Assembly (NCBI GenBank): GCA_902576785.1
Contig: CACGWC010000006.1
Span: 19,002 to 83,001 of the forward strand
DNA from: an uncultured Pelagibacteraceae bacterium
Lineage (GTDB): Bacteria > Pseudomonadota > Alphaproteobacteria > Pelagibacterales > Pelagibacteraceae
DNA length: 64,000 nt
Direction: 5' to 3'
How positions within the stretch are numbered: position 1 is the first letter of the stretch; each line of letters opens with the position of its first letter. The notes under the pieces are model-generated. The model was not told the DNA's origin, did no database searches, and saw only the letters and a program-made list of their open reading frames with translations. Shown here one piece after another: positions 18,310 to 27,949 of this stretch. The position numbers were made by a program, and so were the translations under genes.

Positions 18310-19384
18310 ATCATCAGAAAAAAATAAAGCATTCATGAGATTGGCACTAGAACTTGCCAATCAAAATAAAGGGTTAACAGGACTAAATCCATCGGTTGGA
18401 TGTGTAGTAACCCATAAAGATGAAATCATTTCTTACGGAAAGACAGATATTAATGGCAGACCTCATGCTGAAGTAGCTGCCTTAAAAAATAATAAAATAA
18501 ATTTCAAAAATTCAAATATGTATGTAACATTAGAACCCTGTATTCATTATGGAAAAACACCACCTTGTACAAACATTATTATAAAAAAAAAGATTAAATT
18601 AGTTAATTATTCCATTGAAGATTTTGATAAACGAACAGCAAAAAAAACAAAAGGTGTTTTAAAAAAAAATAATATTATGGCTAAAATTGGTTTAATTAAA
18701 AATGAGGCAAATCAATTTTATAAAGATTATAAATTTTCAAAATTTAATGATATTCCATACGTTACTGGAAAATTAGCTGTTTCTAAGAATAATAAAATTT
18801 ATTTATTTAAAAAAAAAATTACAAATGAACATTCTCATAAAGTGTCTCATTTATTAAGATATAGAAATCAAGCAATTTTAACATCTTATAAAACTATTAA
18901 CTCTGACAATCCTAATTTAAATTGTAGAATTCAAGGTTTAGAAAAGTTTTCACCAGTAAAATTTATCATCGATAAAGATTTAAAGACTAAAATAAATTCT
19001 AAAGTATTAAAACCTAGCTCAAATAAAACTTATATTTTTCATAATAAAAAAGATAAAAATATTATTAATAAATTTAAGAATAAAAATGCAAAACTTATTT
19101 TTATGAAAATAGAAAATAATAGTTTTGATTTAAATACAATTTTAAAAAAAATATACTCATTAGGTTATGCAAATTTATTACTTGAGTCGGGTCCAAATCT
19201 TTTAAAATCTTTTTTAAGCAACAATTTAATAAATGATTTTTATTTATTCAAAGCTGATTGTAAAATTAATTTAAAAAATTCAGTTGCTTTGAATTCTTTT
19301 ATTGATTTATTGTCTAAAAAATTTAAAAAAAGATCGCAAATTAATACTTTTTTAGATAAAGAAAAACTTTTTAGGTATCATTAA
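18290..19384 (+). CDS. ribD: Bifunctional pyrimidine deaminase/reductase
   Basis: Second and third steps of riboflavin synthesis. The N-terminal deaminase has the zinc motif [10 protein letters not shown] and [18 protein letters not shown]. The C-terminal reductase half is recognisable by [37 protein letters not shown] and [15 protein letters not shown], but is diverged and lysine-rich. The ATG at 18290 gives a normal N-terminus and overlaps nrdR by 20 bases; the frame is open further upstream inside nrdR. 364 residues. Confidence 0.92.
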   Translation: MSLRKDKSSEKNKAFMRLALELANQNKGLTGLNPSVGCVVTHKDEIISYGKTDINGRPHAEVAALKNNKINFKNSNMYVTLEPCIHYGKTPPCTNIIIKKKIKLVNYSIEDFDKRTAKKTKGVLKKNNIMAKIGLIKNEANQFYKDYKFSKFNDIPYVTGKLAVSKNNKIYLFKKKITNEHSHKVSHLLRYRNQAILTSYKTINSDNPNLNCRIQGLEKFSPVKFIIDKDLKTKINSKVLKPSSNKTYIFHNKKDKNIINKFKNKNAKLIFMKIENNSFDLNTILKKIYSLGYANLLLESGPNLLKSFLSNNLINDFYLFKADCKINLKNSVALNSFIDLLSKKFKKRSQINTFLDKEKLFRYH

Positions 19385-19978
19385 ATGTTTAATGGAATCA
19401 TTTTTAATAAAGGTAAAATTACAAATATTACCAAAAGAGCCAAAGGAATAAACGTCTTTATCAAGTCAAAATTAAAATTATCTAATAAGCAATTAGGAAT
19501 ATCTATTTCTTGTGATGGTGTCTGCTTAACATTAATATCATATAAAAAAGGTATATCTGAATTTTATTTATCAAATGAAACTATTAGAAAATCGAAATTT
19601 AAGAAATCTAATGTTGGTGATTATGTTAATTTAGAACTACCTTTAAAGTATGGACAAAATATTTCAGGTCATATTTGTCAAGGTCATGTTGATACAGTAA
19701 GCAAAGTTACAAATTTAACAAATGTAGATAAATCTACAATTTACGAATTTAGTATTGATAAAAAATTTTATAAATTTTTAGTTGAGAAAGCATCAATTCT
19801 GATAAATGGTGTATCTTTAACTATAGCCAAGATTAAGAAGAATAAATTTGAAATTTGGGTTATTCCACATACATTAAAACTCACAAATTTAGCAAACATT
19901 AAAAAAAATGATTTAGTTAATATTGAAATTGATATTTTGTCTAAATATGTAAAAAAATTTATTAATGATAAAAAATAA
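19385..19978 (+). CDS. ribE: Riboflavin synthase alpha chain
   Basis: Dismutates two 6,7-dimethyl-8-ribityllumazines into riboflavin. It has the internal duplication of the family: MFNGIIFNKGKI and SCDGVCLTLIS in the first repeat, GHICQGHVDTVSKV at the junction, and LINGVSLTIAKI with VIPHTLKLTNL in the second. 197 residues. The start codon follows directly after the ribD stop, and the end overlaps the next gene by 14 bases. Confidence 0.94.
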   Translation: MFNGIIFNKGKITNITKRAKGINVFIKSKLKLSNKQLGISISCDGVCLTLISYKKGISEFYLSNETIRKSKFKKSNVGDYVNLELPLKYGQNISGHICQGHVDTVSKVTNLTNVDKSTIYEFSIDKKFYKFLVEKASILINGVSLTIAKIKKNKFEIWVIPHTLKLTNLANIKKNDLVNIEIDILSKYVKKFINDKK

Positions 19979-21068
19979 ATTTAGCCCTATAGAAAAGATT
20001 ATTTCTATCTCAAAAAGAGGGGGAATGTATATTCTTGTTGACGATGAAAATCGAGAAAATGAAGGGGATTTAGTATTTAATGCCAGTGATGTTAATTCTA
20101 AAAAAATTAATTTTATGGCAAAAAACGGTAGAGGTTTAATTTGCTTAACGCTAAATAAAAACCAAGCAAATAAACTAGGCCTAACATTTATGGCTCCTGT
20201 TAATCAATCGAGAAATCAAACAGCATTTACAATTTCAATAGAGGCCAAGAAGGGTATAACTACTGGTATTTCAGCTAAAGACCGATCACGAACAATAAAA
20301 GTTGCTACAAAAAAAAATGTATTAAAAAATGAAATAGTTTCCCCTGGTCACGTATTTCCAATTATTTCTCGAGAAGGAGGCGTGCTAGTTAGGGCCGGTC
20401 ATACAGAAGCATCTGTCGACATAGCTAGACTCGGCAACAAAATTCCAGCCGCTGTAATATGTGAGATTATGAATGAAGATGGTTCTATGGCAAAAGGCGA
20501 TGACTTATTAAAATTTGCAAGTAAACATAAACTCCATATTGCTAAAATTGAAGATTTAATTTCATACAGACTAAGAAAAGAAAATCTTATTAAATTAAAA
20601 AAAACATCTACAATTAATTTAAATAATCAAAAATTTAAAATTTATGTTTTTGAGAACTCAATTGATGGTTCTGAACATTTTGCATTAGTTAAGGGTAAAG
20701 TTAATAAAAGTAAATCACCAAGAGTAAGAGTTATTTCATCTAATGTAGTTCAAAATTATCTAATTAATCAAAAACTTCCTAACTCATTTGAAAAAACTTT
20801 AAAATACTTTAAAAACTATAGCAATTGCGTTATGATTTTTATAAGAGATCCAAATTTAAAATCCGTTACTCAAACACTTAAAGAATTTAAAGATAAAAAG
20901 TCTAAAACCAAGGAAAAGGATCAATTAATAAAAAGTTATGGTATTGGAGCTCAAATAATTAAATCTTTAAAAATAAAGAAAATGATATTAGTTACTAGAA
21001 CTCTAAAAAAGGTTGTTGGGTTGGATGGTTATGGTATCAAGATTATTAAACAAGAAATTATCAAATGA
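19965..21068 (+). CDS. ribB: 3,4-dihydroxy-2-butanone-4-phosphate synthase with degenerate GTP cyclohydrolase II-like domain
   Basis: The N-terminal ~200 residues are an intact DHBP synthase, which makes the four-carbon unit of riboflavin: ILVDDENRENEGDLVF, FMAKNGRGLICLTL, SPGHVFPIISREGGVLVRAGHTEAS. The C-terminal ~160 residues align with GTP cyclohydrolase II through SYGIGAQII and LKKVVGLDGYGIKII. The zinc/active-site cysteine motif is missing: PRVRVISSNVVQNYL stands where RVHSECLTGD is expected. The fusion resembles the RibBX type, and its second half is probably not a cyclohydrolase. 367 residues. Confidence 0.9.
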   Translation: MIKNKFSPIEKIISISKRGGMYILVDDENRENEGDLVFNASDVNSKKINFMAKNGRGLICLTLNKNQANKLGLTFMAPVNQSRNQTAFTISIEAKKGITTGISAKDRSRTIKVATKKNVLKNEIVSPGHVFPIISREGGVLVRAGHTEASVDIARLGNKIPAAVICEIMNEDGSMAKGDDLLKFASKHKLHIAKIEDLISYRLRKENLIKLKKTSTINLNNQKFKIYVFENSIDGSEHFALVKGKVNKSKSPRVRVISSNVVQNYLINQKLPNSFEKTLKYFKNYSNCVMIFIRDPNLKSVTQTLKEFKDKKSKTKEKDQLIKSYGIGAQIIKSLKIKKMILVTRTLKKVVGLDGYGIKIIKQEIIK

Positions 21069-21451
21069 AAAAGAAAGTATTAATTATACAAGCAAACTAC
21101 TATAAAGATATTTCAACAGCTCTTCTTAAAAGTGCCAAGAATGAACTAAAAAATTTTGCAAAGATTAATGTAATCTCTGTTCCAGGTGTATTTGAAATAC
21201 CAGTAGTTATTTCTAAAAATTTAAAAAAATATGATGGTTTTGTAGCACTTGGATGTGTAATTAAAGGTCAAACGCCTCATTTTGATTTTATATCTAAATC
21301 AACAACTGATGCAATTATGAATATATCTGTGGAGTCAAAAAAACCTGTTGGTAATGGAATAATTACTTGTTTAAATAAAAGTCAAGCTATAGCACGTGGC
21401 AAAAAGGGTAGAGAAGCAGCCAACGCAGTAAAAACAATATTATCTTTATAG
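21065..21451 (+). CDS. ribH: 6,7-dimethyl-8-ribityllumazine synthase
   Basis: Joins the DHBP and ribitylamino-pyrimidine units to give lumazine. The motifs are VPGVFEIPVVISKNL, FVALGCVIKGQTPHFDFIS and VGNGIITCLNKSQAIAR. At 128 residues it is about 20-30 shorter than usual, mainly at both ends. It overlaps the preceding gene by 4 bases and is followed by nusB after one base. Confidence 0.93.
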   Translation: MKKKVLIIQANYYKDISTALLKSAKNELKNFAKINVISVPGVFEIPVVISKNLKKYDGFVALGCVIKGQTPHFDFISKSTTDAIMNISVESKKPVGNGIITCLNKSQAIARGKKGREAANAVKTILSL

Positions 21452-21452
21452 A

Positions 21453-21848
21453 ATGCCACTTCATTTTAGTAAAAAAAATAATCCAAGAGTTATTATAATT
21501 CAGAAGCTATACAGCAAGTATTATAACAATGAAGTAGAATTAAATTTTCCAAAACATCGTTTCAAAAAATTTATAAAAGATGTAGTAAACGGTACAATTG
21601 AAAGAGATGACGTAATTCATGAGGAAATTATAAATCATTTAAATGAAGATTTAAAAATATCAAACCTAGATAAAGTTTTTCAAGTAATAATAAAAAGTGC
21701 GATTTTTGAATTAATGTATAAACCAAAAATATCCTCAAAGATAATTATTAAAGAATACCTTAATGCTTCTAATTTCTTTATCGATTTATCACAAACAAAA
21801 TACTTAAATGCTTTGCTTGATAAAATTTCAAAGAAATTAAGAAACTGA
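21453..21848 (+). CDS. nusB: Transcription antitermination protein NusB
   Basis: Binds boxA RNA with NusE in rRNA antitermination. The 131-residue all-helical protein ends with the conserved pattern VFQVIIKSAIFELMY, KIIIKEYLNAS and KYLNALLDKISKKL. The ribH-nusB-thiL order is a classic bacterial arrangement, which strengthens the call for a diverged sequence. Confidence 0.88.
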   Translation: MPLHFSKKNNPRVIIIQKLYSKYYNNEVELNFPKHRFKKFIKDVVNGTIERDDVIHEEIINHLNEDLKISNLDKVFQVIIKSAIFELMYKPKISSKIIIKEYLNASNFFIDLSQTKYLNALLDKISKKLRN

Positions 21849-22807
21849 TGAATGAAGAATTCTTAATAAATAGTTATTTAAAAAAATTATCTAAAAATAA
21901 TCCATCTTCGCTTAATTTAAATGATGATGTTTTTTTTGATAAAAATAAAAAACTAGTTATCTCTGTTGATACTTATAATGAGGGTATACACTTTTTAAAT
22001 TTTAATAAACCTGATCTTGTTATAAGAAAAATAATAAGATCATCTATATCAGACATTTATGCAAAAGGGGTAAAGCCGAATTATTTCTTTTTAGCTGGCT
22101 CAGGTAACAAAAAACATTTTACAAAAAAAAATATGTCATTAATTAACAAATCTTTATCAAATGAACAAAATAGATTTAATATAAAACTATCAGGTGGTGA
22201 TACTACATCCTCAAAAAATCTAAGTTTTACAGTTATATCTTTAGGATATTCAAATAAAATTGTTTATAGAAACAAAGCTAAAAATGGAGATGATATTTAT
22301 GTAACAGGCAATATAGGTGATAGTTATATTGGATTAAAAGCTTTACAAAACAAAATCAAATTAAATTCAAATCAAAAAAAATATTTTATTGATAAATATT
22401 ATTCACCTAATCTACCTATAAAGTTTAGTTTACATCTTTTTAAAATTGCAAAGTGCTCTATGGATATATCTGATGGATTGGTAATTGATCTGAATAAATT
22501 AATAAATAAACAAAAACTTGGCTATTTACTTGATATAGATAAGATCCCTATATCAAATCATTTAAAACAATTAATTAAACATAAAAAATTGAAGACATTA
22601 GACTATTTATTTAATGGTGATGATTATCAAATTTTATTTACAGCTTCCAAGTCAAAGAGAAAATATATAAAAGCTTTATCCTCTAAAATGAATCAAAAAA
22701 TTTCTATTATTGGGCAAATTAATACTAAATCAAAAAGTTACCTATTAGATAATAGGAGAATTCCAATAAAATACCTCAAATACCAGGGTTATTCTCATAT
22801 ATTCTAA
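21848..22807 (+). CDS. thiL: Thiamine-monophosphate kinase
   Basis: Phosphorylates thiamine monophosphate to the active diphosphate. LVISVDTYNEGIHF near residue 38 and RKIIRSSISDIYAKGVKP match the metal/ATP region, KLSGGDTTSS follows, and CSMDISDGLVIDLNKL is the second acidic motif. 319 residues, normal length. It follows nusB with a one-base overlap and precedes the hppA leader. Confidence 0.9.
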   Translation: MNEEFLINSYLKKLSKNNPSSLNLNDDVFFDKNKKLVISVDTYNEGIHFLNFNKPDLVIRKIIRSSISDIYAKGVKPNYFFLAGSGNKKHFTKKNMSLINKSLSNEQNRFNIKLSGGDTTSSKNLSFTVISLGYSNKIVYRNKAKNGDDIYVTGNIGDSYIGLKALQNKIKLNSNQKKYFIDKYYSPNLPIKFSLHLFKIAKCSMDISDGLVIDLNKLINKQKLGYLLDIDKIPISNHLKQLIKHKKLKTLDYLFNGDDYQILFTASKSKRKYIKALSSKMNQKISIIGQINTKSKSYLLDNRRIPIKYLKYQGYSHIF

Positions 22808-22889
22808 CAAGTTAAATATTGCCTTTTATAATCTTTTTTGTAATGTCCGCATTTTAAAAAATAACTAAAACACTTATTTAAGGAATTAT

Positions 22890-24989
22890 ATGTCTGTTGA
22901 TACCATTTTACTATACACAATTTTTGCTGGGATTTTATCTATTGTATATGGATTTGTTACTGGATCCTCAATTTTGAATGCAAGTGCAGGAAATGCTAAG
23001 ATGCAAGAAATTGCTTCTGCTATTCAAATAGGGGCAAAAGCTTATTTAAACAGACAATACAAAACAATCGCTATAGTTGGTGTTGTTGTTTTAGTTATAA
23101 TTAGTTTTGCATTTTCAATATTAGTTGGAATTGGATATTTAATTGGAGCAGCATTATCTGGTATAGCTGGTTACGTTGGGATGTTAGTTTCTGTTCAAGC
23201 AAATGTACGAACTGCTGAAGCATCAAGAAAAGGTTTATCTCAAGGTCTTTCAATAGCATTTAAATCTGGAGCAATTACAGGAATGTTAGTTGCAGGTTTA
23301 GCTTTGTTAGCAATTGCAGTTTATTATTATATATTATTATCAGCTGGTGTTGATGAAAGAGAAATTGTAAACGCATTAGTTGCATTAGGTTTTGGAGCTT
23401 CTTTGATATCGATTTTTGCTAGACTAGGTGGTGGAATTTTTACAAAAGGTGCTGATGTAGGTGCAGATTTAGTTGGAAAAGTAGAAGCTGGTATTCCAGA
23501 GGACGATCCTAGAAATCCTGCTGTTATAGCAGATAACGTCGGTGATAATGTTGGAGACTGTGCAGGTATGGCAGCCGATCTTTTTGAAACATATGCTGTT
23601 ACAATTGTTGCAACTATGGTTCTTTCATCAATATTCTTTGTTTCAGATTTAAATATGATGGTTTATCCATTAAGTATTGGTGCTGCTTGTATATTAACAT
23701 CTATAGCAGGTACTTTTTTTGTAAAACTTGGACAATCAAAAAATATAATGAATGCATTATATAAAGGTTTTGTTGCTACAGCCATCCTGTCTTTAGTAAT
23801 TTTATATCCTATTACAGATTATGTAATTGGATTAGATACTAACTATTCTGTTAATGGAGTTTCTTTTAATGGTATGAGTTTATATTATTGTGGTGTTATA
23901 GGTTTAATTATCACTGGATTGTTAATCTGGATTACTGAATATTACACTGGTACAGATTATAGACCTGTTAAGAGTGTTGCGGAGTCCTCAACAACGGGTC
24001 ATGGCACTAATGTAATTCAAGGTTTAGCTATATCAATGGAGGCAACGGCTATTCCAGCAATAATAATTGTTGCAGGTATTTTATTAACTAATTCAATAGC
24101 TGGTTTATTTGGTATTGCCATTGCTGTAACAACTATGCTTGCATTAGCTGGTATGGTTGTTGCACTTGATGCTTATGGTCCTGTAACGGATAATGCAGGT
24201 GGAATTGCCGAAATGTCAAATCTTCCAAAAAATGTAAGAAAAACCACTGATGCTTTAGATGCAGTTGGAAATACAACTAAAGCTGTTACCAAAGGTTATG
24301 CTATTGGTTCAGCAGGTTTAGGAGCACTAGTTTTATTTGCAGCATATACTGAAGATATAAAACATTTCTCTAAAGAGGCAGGATCAAAATTAGAAGGAAT
24401 AGTTGTTACATTCGATTTATCAAACCCTTTTGTTGTAGTTGGATTACTAATTGGAGGAATGCTCCCATATTTGTTTGGATCAATGGGTATGCAAGCAGTA
24501 GGTAGGGCCGGTGGTGCTGTTGTTATTGAAGTAAGAAGACAGTTTAAAAAAATACCAGGTATAATGAAAAGAAAAGCAAAACCTGATTATGGAAAATTAG
24601 TTGATTTATTGACTAAAGCAGCGATAAAAGAGATGGTTATTCCATCATTATTACCTGTTTTATCACCAATTGTTTTATATATGATAATTTTACCTATTGG
24701 TGGACAAGTTGCAGCTTTATCTTCAGTTGGAGCAATGTTGCTAGGTGTAATTATTACAGGCCTATTTGTTGCAGTATCAATGACAGCCGGAGGTGGTGCA
24801 TGGGATAATGCAAAAAAATATATTGAGGACGGTAAATTTGGAGGAAAAGGTTCAGAAGCTCATAAAGCTGCTGTTACAGGTGATACTGTTGGAGATCCGT
24901 ATAAAGATACAGCGGGTCCTGCCGTAAATCCAATGATTAAAATAACAAACATTGTTGCATTATTATTGCTTGCGGTAATTGCAGGTTAA
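22890..24989 (+). CDS. hppA: Membrane-bound proton-translocating pyrophosphatase
   Basis: Pumps protons across the inner membrane using pyrophosphate. About 16 membrane segments are expected in its 699 residues. The substrate site is visible in [38 protein letters not shown] (split here as [17 protein letters not shown] then [16 protein letters not shown]). In [15 protein letters not shown], Lys and Thr occupy the positions that mark the potassium-independent class. An 82-base leader carries a clear Shine-Dalgarno AAGGA at 22880-22884, five bases before the ATG. It ends against bamE with no gap. Confidence 0.97.
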   Translation: MSVDTILLYTIFAGILSIVYGFVTGSSILNASAGNAKMQEIASAIQIGAKAYLNRQYKTIAIVGVVVLVIISFAFSILVGIGYLIGAALSGIAGYVGMLVSVQANVRTAEASRKGLSQGLSIAFKSGAITGMLVAGLALLAIAVYYYILLSAGVDEREIVNALVALGFGASLISIFARLGGGIFTKGADVGADLVGKVEAGIPEDDPRNPAVIADNVGDNVGDCAGMAADLFETYAVTIVATMVLSSIFFVSDLNMMVYPLSIGAACILTSIAGTFFVKLGQSKNIMNALYKGFVATAILSLVILYPITDYVIGLDTNYSVNGVSFNGMSLYYCGVIGLIITGLLIWITEYYTGTDYRPVKSVAESSTTGHGTNVIQGLAISMEATAIPAIIIVAGILLTNSIAGLFGIAIAVTTMLALAGMVVALDAYGPVTDNAGGIAEMSNLPKNVRKTTDALDAVGNTTKAVTKGYAIGSAGLGALVLFAAYTEDIKHFSKEAGSKLEGIVVTFDLSNPFVVVGLLIGGMLPYLFGSMGMQAVGRAGGAVVIEVRRQFKKIPGIMKRKAKPDYGKLVDLLTKAAIKEMVIPSLLPVLSPIVLYMIILPIGGQVAALSSVGAMLLGVIITGLFVAVSMTAGGGAWDNAKKYIEDGKFGGKGSEAHKAAVTGDTVGDPYKDTAGPAVNPMIKITNIVALLLLAVIAG

Positions 24990-25454
24990 TTATTTGCTTC
25001 TATTTTTAGCTGGTGCATTAATTTTTTCTCTAAAAGATGAGAAAATATTATAAAGTAAGTTATCATTCTTAAACTCTTTTTGCGTAATTTCTTTAATGTA
25101 TTTTATATCCTTCATGTCGTTTAAATTTAATAATTTTTTACTTTTTAAAACACCTTTATTATCCAGTTCAACTATCAAAACATTATTTTTTTTAATTTTT
25201 TGAGTACCAAGTTTGGCTATTGACTGATTTGTTTTTAATCTTTCAATATAAAACCATTTATTTTTATTAAAATCACTTATTGAAGATGGAGGTCCTATAA
25301 TTTTTAATAAGTCATTCTTATTTGAACTATCAACTTTTATTTTATCAAATTTACTTTCTAATTGTTTTATTCCATGATAATTAGATACTTTATTACCACT
25401 ACAATTAATTATAAAAATAAAAAATAATATATACAACCATTTTATGAGCGACAT
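24990..25454 (-). CDS. bamE: BamE/SmpA-OmlA family outer-membrane lipoprotein
   Basis: Probable component of the beta-barrel assembly machine. A lipoprotein signal (MSLIKWLYILFFIFIINCSG) places the lipidated Cys at residue 18. The NKNDLLKIIGPPSSIS segment corresponds to the family's GMTxxEVxxLLGxP motif, and NKWFYIERLK follows. 154 residues. It lies next to the cytochrome bc1 chaperone gene, as in other alphaproteobacteria. Its ATG overlaps the divergent neighbour's start by 11 bases. Confidence 0.82.
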   Translation of the reverse strand: MSLIKWLYILFFIFIINCSGNKVSNYHGIKQLESKFDKIKVDSSNKNDLLKIIGPPSSISDFNKNKWFYIERLKTNQSIAKLGTQKIKKNNVLIVELDNKGVLKSKKLLNLNDMKDIKYIKEITQKEFKNDNLLYNIFSSFREKINAPAKNRSK

Positions 25455-25908
25455 ATATTTAAATATTTACAACAATTTAATCAAACTAACCAGAAATAAA
25501 AATTTATATAATAAAAAAAAACAAGATACTTTTTACGACAGAATGATTATATTTTTTTTTCATTTAAGCTTTTTGTTAAAAAATTTCAAAAATAATGAGA
25601 CAAAAGATGAATTACAAAATTTTTTTGATTTTTGCATAAGACAAGTTGAACTTTCAATTAGGGAAATAGGATATGGCGATGCAACAATTAACAAAAAAAT
25701 GAAAGAATATATAAATCTACTTTTTTCTATCATTGATAAAATTGATAGTTGGGATAAGGAAGATAATCAAAATAAAATTAGTATATTTAAATTTTATATA
25801 GACGATATGGAAAATTATGAAAATTATGTCGATTATTTTGATAAATATAGGATATTTCTTTCAAAAAACACTTTCAATCGCCTTTCAAAAGATATAATAA
25901 CCGAATAA
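25444..25908 (+). CDS. Ubiquinol-cytochrome c chaperone (CBP3-like) family protein
   Basis: The family contains mitochondrial CBP3/UQCC1, which assists cytochrome b assembly. The conserved core is REIGYGDATINKKMKEY at about 76-92. The N-terminus has the YDRMIIFFFHLSFLLKNF segment where the family shows a similar helix. 154 residues, predicted helical, no signal peptide. Gene order (bamE divergent, then ribosomal/lipid genes) agrees with alphaproteobacterial loci. A role in complex III assembly is inferred from the family. Confidence 0.75.
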   Translation: MSDIYLNIYNNLIKLTRNKNLYNKKKQDTFYDRMIIFFFHLSFLLKNFKNNETKDELQNFFDFCIRQVELSIREIGYGDATINKKMKEYINLLFSIIDKIDSWDKEDNQNKISIFKFYIDDMENYENYVDYFDKYRIFLSKNTFNRLSKDIITE

Positions 25909-25917
25909 AATTTTATT

Positions 25918-26097
25918 ATGGCTGTACCAAAACGTAAAACAACTAAATCTAGAGCTGGCAAAAGAAGATCTCATAGTAGATTAATTGTAAAAAATATAAT
26001 TGAAGATAAAAAATCTGGTGAATACAGACTTTCTCATCATATGGATCTTAAAACCGGATTTTATAAAGGTAGACAGGTTCTAGATCCAAAAGAATAA
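25918..26097 (+). CDS. rpmF: Large ribosomal subunit protein bL32
   Basis: A 59-residue basic protein starting [18 protein letters not shown] and ending [13 protein letters not shown], the alphaproteobacterial bL32 pattern with no zinc cysteines. HHMDLKTG in the middle is also diagnostic. It starts 10 bases after the chaperone gene and ends 6 bases before plsX, matching the common rpmF-plsX pairing. The reading frame is short and easily missed. Confidence 0.96.
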   Translation: MAVPKRKTTKSRAGKRRSHSRLIVKNIIEDKKSGEYRLSHHMDLKTGFYKGRQVLDPKE

Positions 26098-26103
26098 TTA
26101 TTT

Positions 26104-27111
26104 ATGAACAACCCAATTAAAATTGCAGTAGATGCAATGGGTGGTGAAAATTCTCCAAATAAAATAATTAGAGGAATTGAAATCCACAATAATAAATCAA
26201 AAAATATATTTTATAATATTTTTGGAGATGAAAATTTAATTATCCCTTTAATAAAAAAAACTAAATTAAGGACTGATAGCTATCAGATAAATCATACACA
26301 AAATTTTATAAACGATGAAGACAGCCCTCTTTCTGCAGCAAAAAAAGGTAAAGATACTAGCATGTGGCTTTCAATTGAGAGTTTAAAAAATCAAGAGTCA
26401 GACGCAATTGTATCTGCGGGAAACACGGGAGCTTTATTTGTAATTGCTAAATTGAATTTAAAAATGATAGAAAAAATTGATAAACCAGCCTTGTCTGCAT
26501 TATGGCCAAACAAAAATGGAATGAATATTGTTTTAGATTTAGGTGCAAATATTGAATGTAATGAAAAGAATTTAGTTGATTTTAGTTTAATGGGATCTGC
26601 ATTACATAAATCATTATTTGAAAAAGAAGAATCTAAAGTAGCTTTATTAAATATTGGATCAGAAGAACTTAAAGGAAATAATATTATAAAAAATACATAT
26701 CAAATACTTAATGAAAATAAAAATTCACTATTTAGCTTTAAAGGGTATATCGAGGGAAATCATATTATGGATGGTAATGTAAATGTAATTGTAACTGATG
26801 GTTTCACAGGAAATATTGCATTAAAAACAGCAGAAGGTACCGCAAATTTTATAACTTCAGAATTAAAATTTGCTTTTAATTCATCAATTTTGGGTAAAAT
26901 TTCTGCTTTACTAAATATTAATAATTTAAGAAAATTTAAAAATAAACTTGACCCAAGATTATATAATGGAGCTATTCTCTTAGGTTTAGATAAACCGGTA
27001 ATTAAAAGCCATGGTTCTACAGACGCAGTTGGATTTGCAAATTCCCTTAAAGTTTGTGAAAAAATTATTAAGGGAAAACTAATAGATAAAATTAAAAAAA
27101 ATATTATTTAA
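26104..27111 (+). CDS. plsX: Phosphate acyltransferase PlsX
   Basis: Makes acyl-phosphate from acyl-ACP for phospholipid synthesis. IAVDAMGGENSP opens the protein, and AIVSAGNTGAL, DLGANIECNEKNLVDFSLMG and VTDGFTGNIALKTAEG are diagnostic. 335 residues, normal length. It is immediately followed by ihfA; fabH, which usually lies between them, is absent here. Confidence 0.96.
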   Translation: MNNPIKIAVDAMGGENSPNKIIRGIEIHNNKSKNIFYNIFGDENLIIPLIKKTKLRTDSYQINHTQNFINDEDSPLSAAKKGKDTSMWLSIESLKNQESDAIVSAGNTGALFVIAKLNLKMIEKIDKPALSALWPNKNGMNIVLDLGANIECNEKNLVDFSLMGSALHKSLFEKEESKVALLNIGSEELKGNNIIKNTYQILNENKNSLFSFKGYIEGNHIMDGNVNVIVTDGFTGNIALKTAEGTANFITSELKFAFNSSILGKISALLNINNLRKFKNKLDPRLYNGAILLGLDKPVIKSHGSTDAVGFANSLKVCEKIIKGKLIDKIKKNII

Positions 27112-27404
27112 TGAGAATTAATCTAACAAAAAAGGAAATTATTAATTCTATTTATATGCAAATTGGCTATTCAAAAAAAATTTCTGAAAATCTATTAGAA
27201 GATCTTTTGTCAGTAATCTTAAATGAATTGATTTTAAAAAAAAAAGTAAAAATTCCTAAATTTGGAACATTTATTTTAAGAAATAAAAAAAGTAGAATTG
27301 GTAGAAATCCAAAAACCAGAGAGGAAAAGGTTATATCTGAAAGGAATGTGATTCTTTTCAAAGTTTCAAAAGAATTAAAAGATTATATAAACTCAAATGA
27401 CTGA
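27111..27404 (+). CDS. ihfA: Integration host factor alpha subunit (HU/IHF family)
   Basis: 97-residue DNA-bending protein. FGTFILRNKKSRIGRNPKTREE is the beta-arm with the proline that intercalates DNA. The N-terminal half matches the dimerising helices (LTKKEIINSIYMQIGYSKKISENLLEDLL is their region). Placement between plsX and a MerR gene is that of ihfA in alphaproteobacteria, so alpha is preferred over HU. Confidence 0.9.
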   Translation: MRINLTKKEIINSIYMQIGYSKKISENLLEDLLSVILNELILKKKVKIPKFGTFILRNKKSRIGRNPKTREEKVISERNVILFKVSKELKDYINSND

Positions 27405-27765
27405 AAACAGAAAAATTTATAAATCTATTGGTGAGGTTGCAAAAATGTTGAATTTAATAGATAAAAATTCCGGTAAACTATCGACCCATACATTAAGATA
27501 TTGGGAAAAAGAATTTAAACAGATAAAACCATATATTTTTGCTGGAAAGAGAAGATATTATGATGCAAAATCAATCGATTTATTAAAAAATATTCATTAT
27601 CTTTTGAAAAATAAAGGTATGACCATTAAAGGTGTAAAAAATCTTTTAAATAATAATCAAACAGAACTTGACGAAGATAATAATCAAACTATAAACAGAA
27701 AAATTATAAAAACAAAGATATTTAAAATATCAAATTTATTAAAAAAATTAAAAAATAATGGCTAA
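27397..27765 (+). CDS. MerR-family transcriptional regulator
   Basis: The winged-helix DNA-binding domain covers residues 1-75: YKSIGEVAKMLNL, STHTLRYWEKEFKQIKP, RRYYDAKSIDLLKNIHYLL. A lysine/asparagine-rich tail follows with no metal-binding cysteines. 122 residues. The ihfA-merR pair is conserved in alphaproteobacteria, but the regulator's targets are not known. It overlaps both neighbours by 8 bases. Confidence 0.9.
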   Translation: MTENRKIYKSIGEVAKMLNLIDKNSGKLSTHTLRYWEKEFKQIKPYIFAGKRRYYDAKSIDLLKNIHYLLKNKGMTIKGVKNLLNNNQTELDEDNNQTINRKIIKTKIFKISNLLKKLKNNG

Positions 27766-27949
27766 AAAAACTCATGTAAAAGTAAGACTGGTGCCAGAAT
27801 CTAAACCTGATAGTCCTTTTTTTTATTATGTAAAAAAACCCGCTGGAGGTGAAAAAGCTAAAATTAAACTAAAAGCAAAGAAATATAATCCTGCTACAAG
27901 AAAACATGAAGTTTTTGTTGAGAAGAAGCTACCTCCTCATAGTAAATAA
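27758..27949 (+). CDS. rpmG: Large ribosomal subunit protein bL33
   Basis: 63 residues starting MAKKTHVKVRLVPES. KLKAKKYNPATRKHEVFVEKKL is the conserved C-terminal half. It has no zinc cysteines. SPFFYYVKKPAGGEKAKIK in the middle is slightly longer than in many bL33 proteins. The gene starts inside the end of the MerR gene and its stop codon is immediately followed by the stop of the convergent chorismate mutase gene. Confidence 0.93.
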   Translation: MAKKTHVKVRLVPESKPDSPFFYYVKKPAGGEKAKIKLKAKKYNPATRKHEVFVEKKLPPHSK

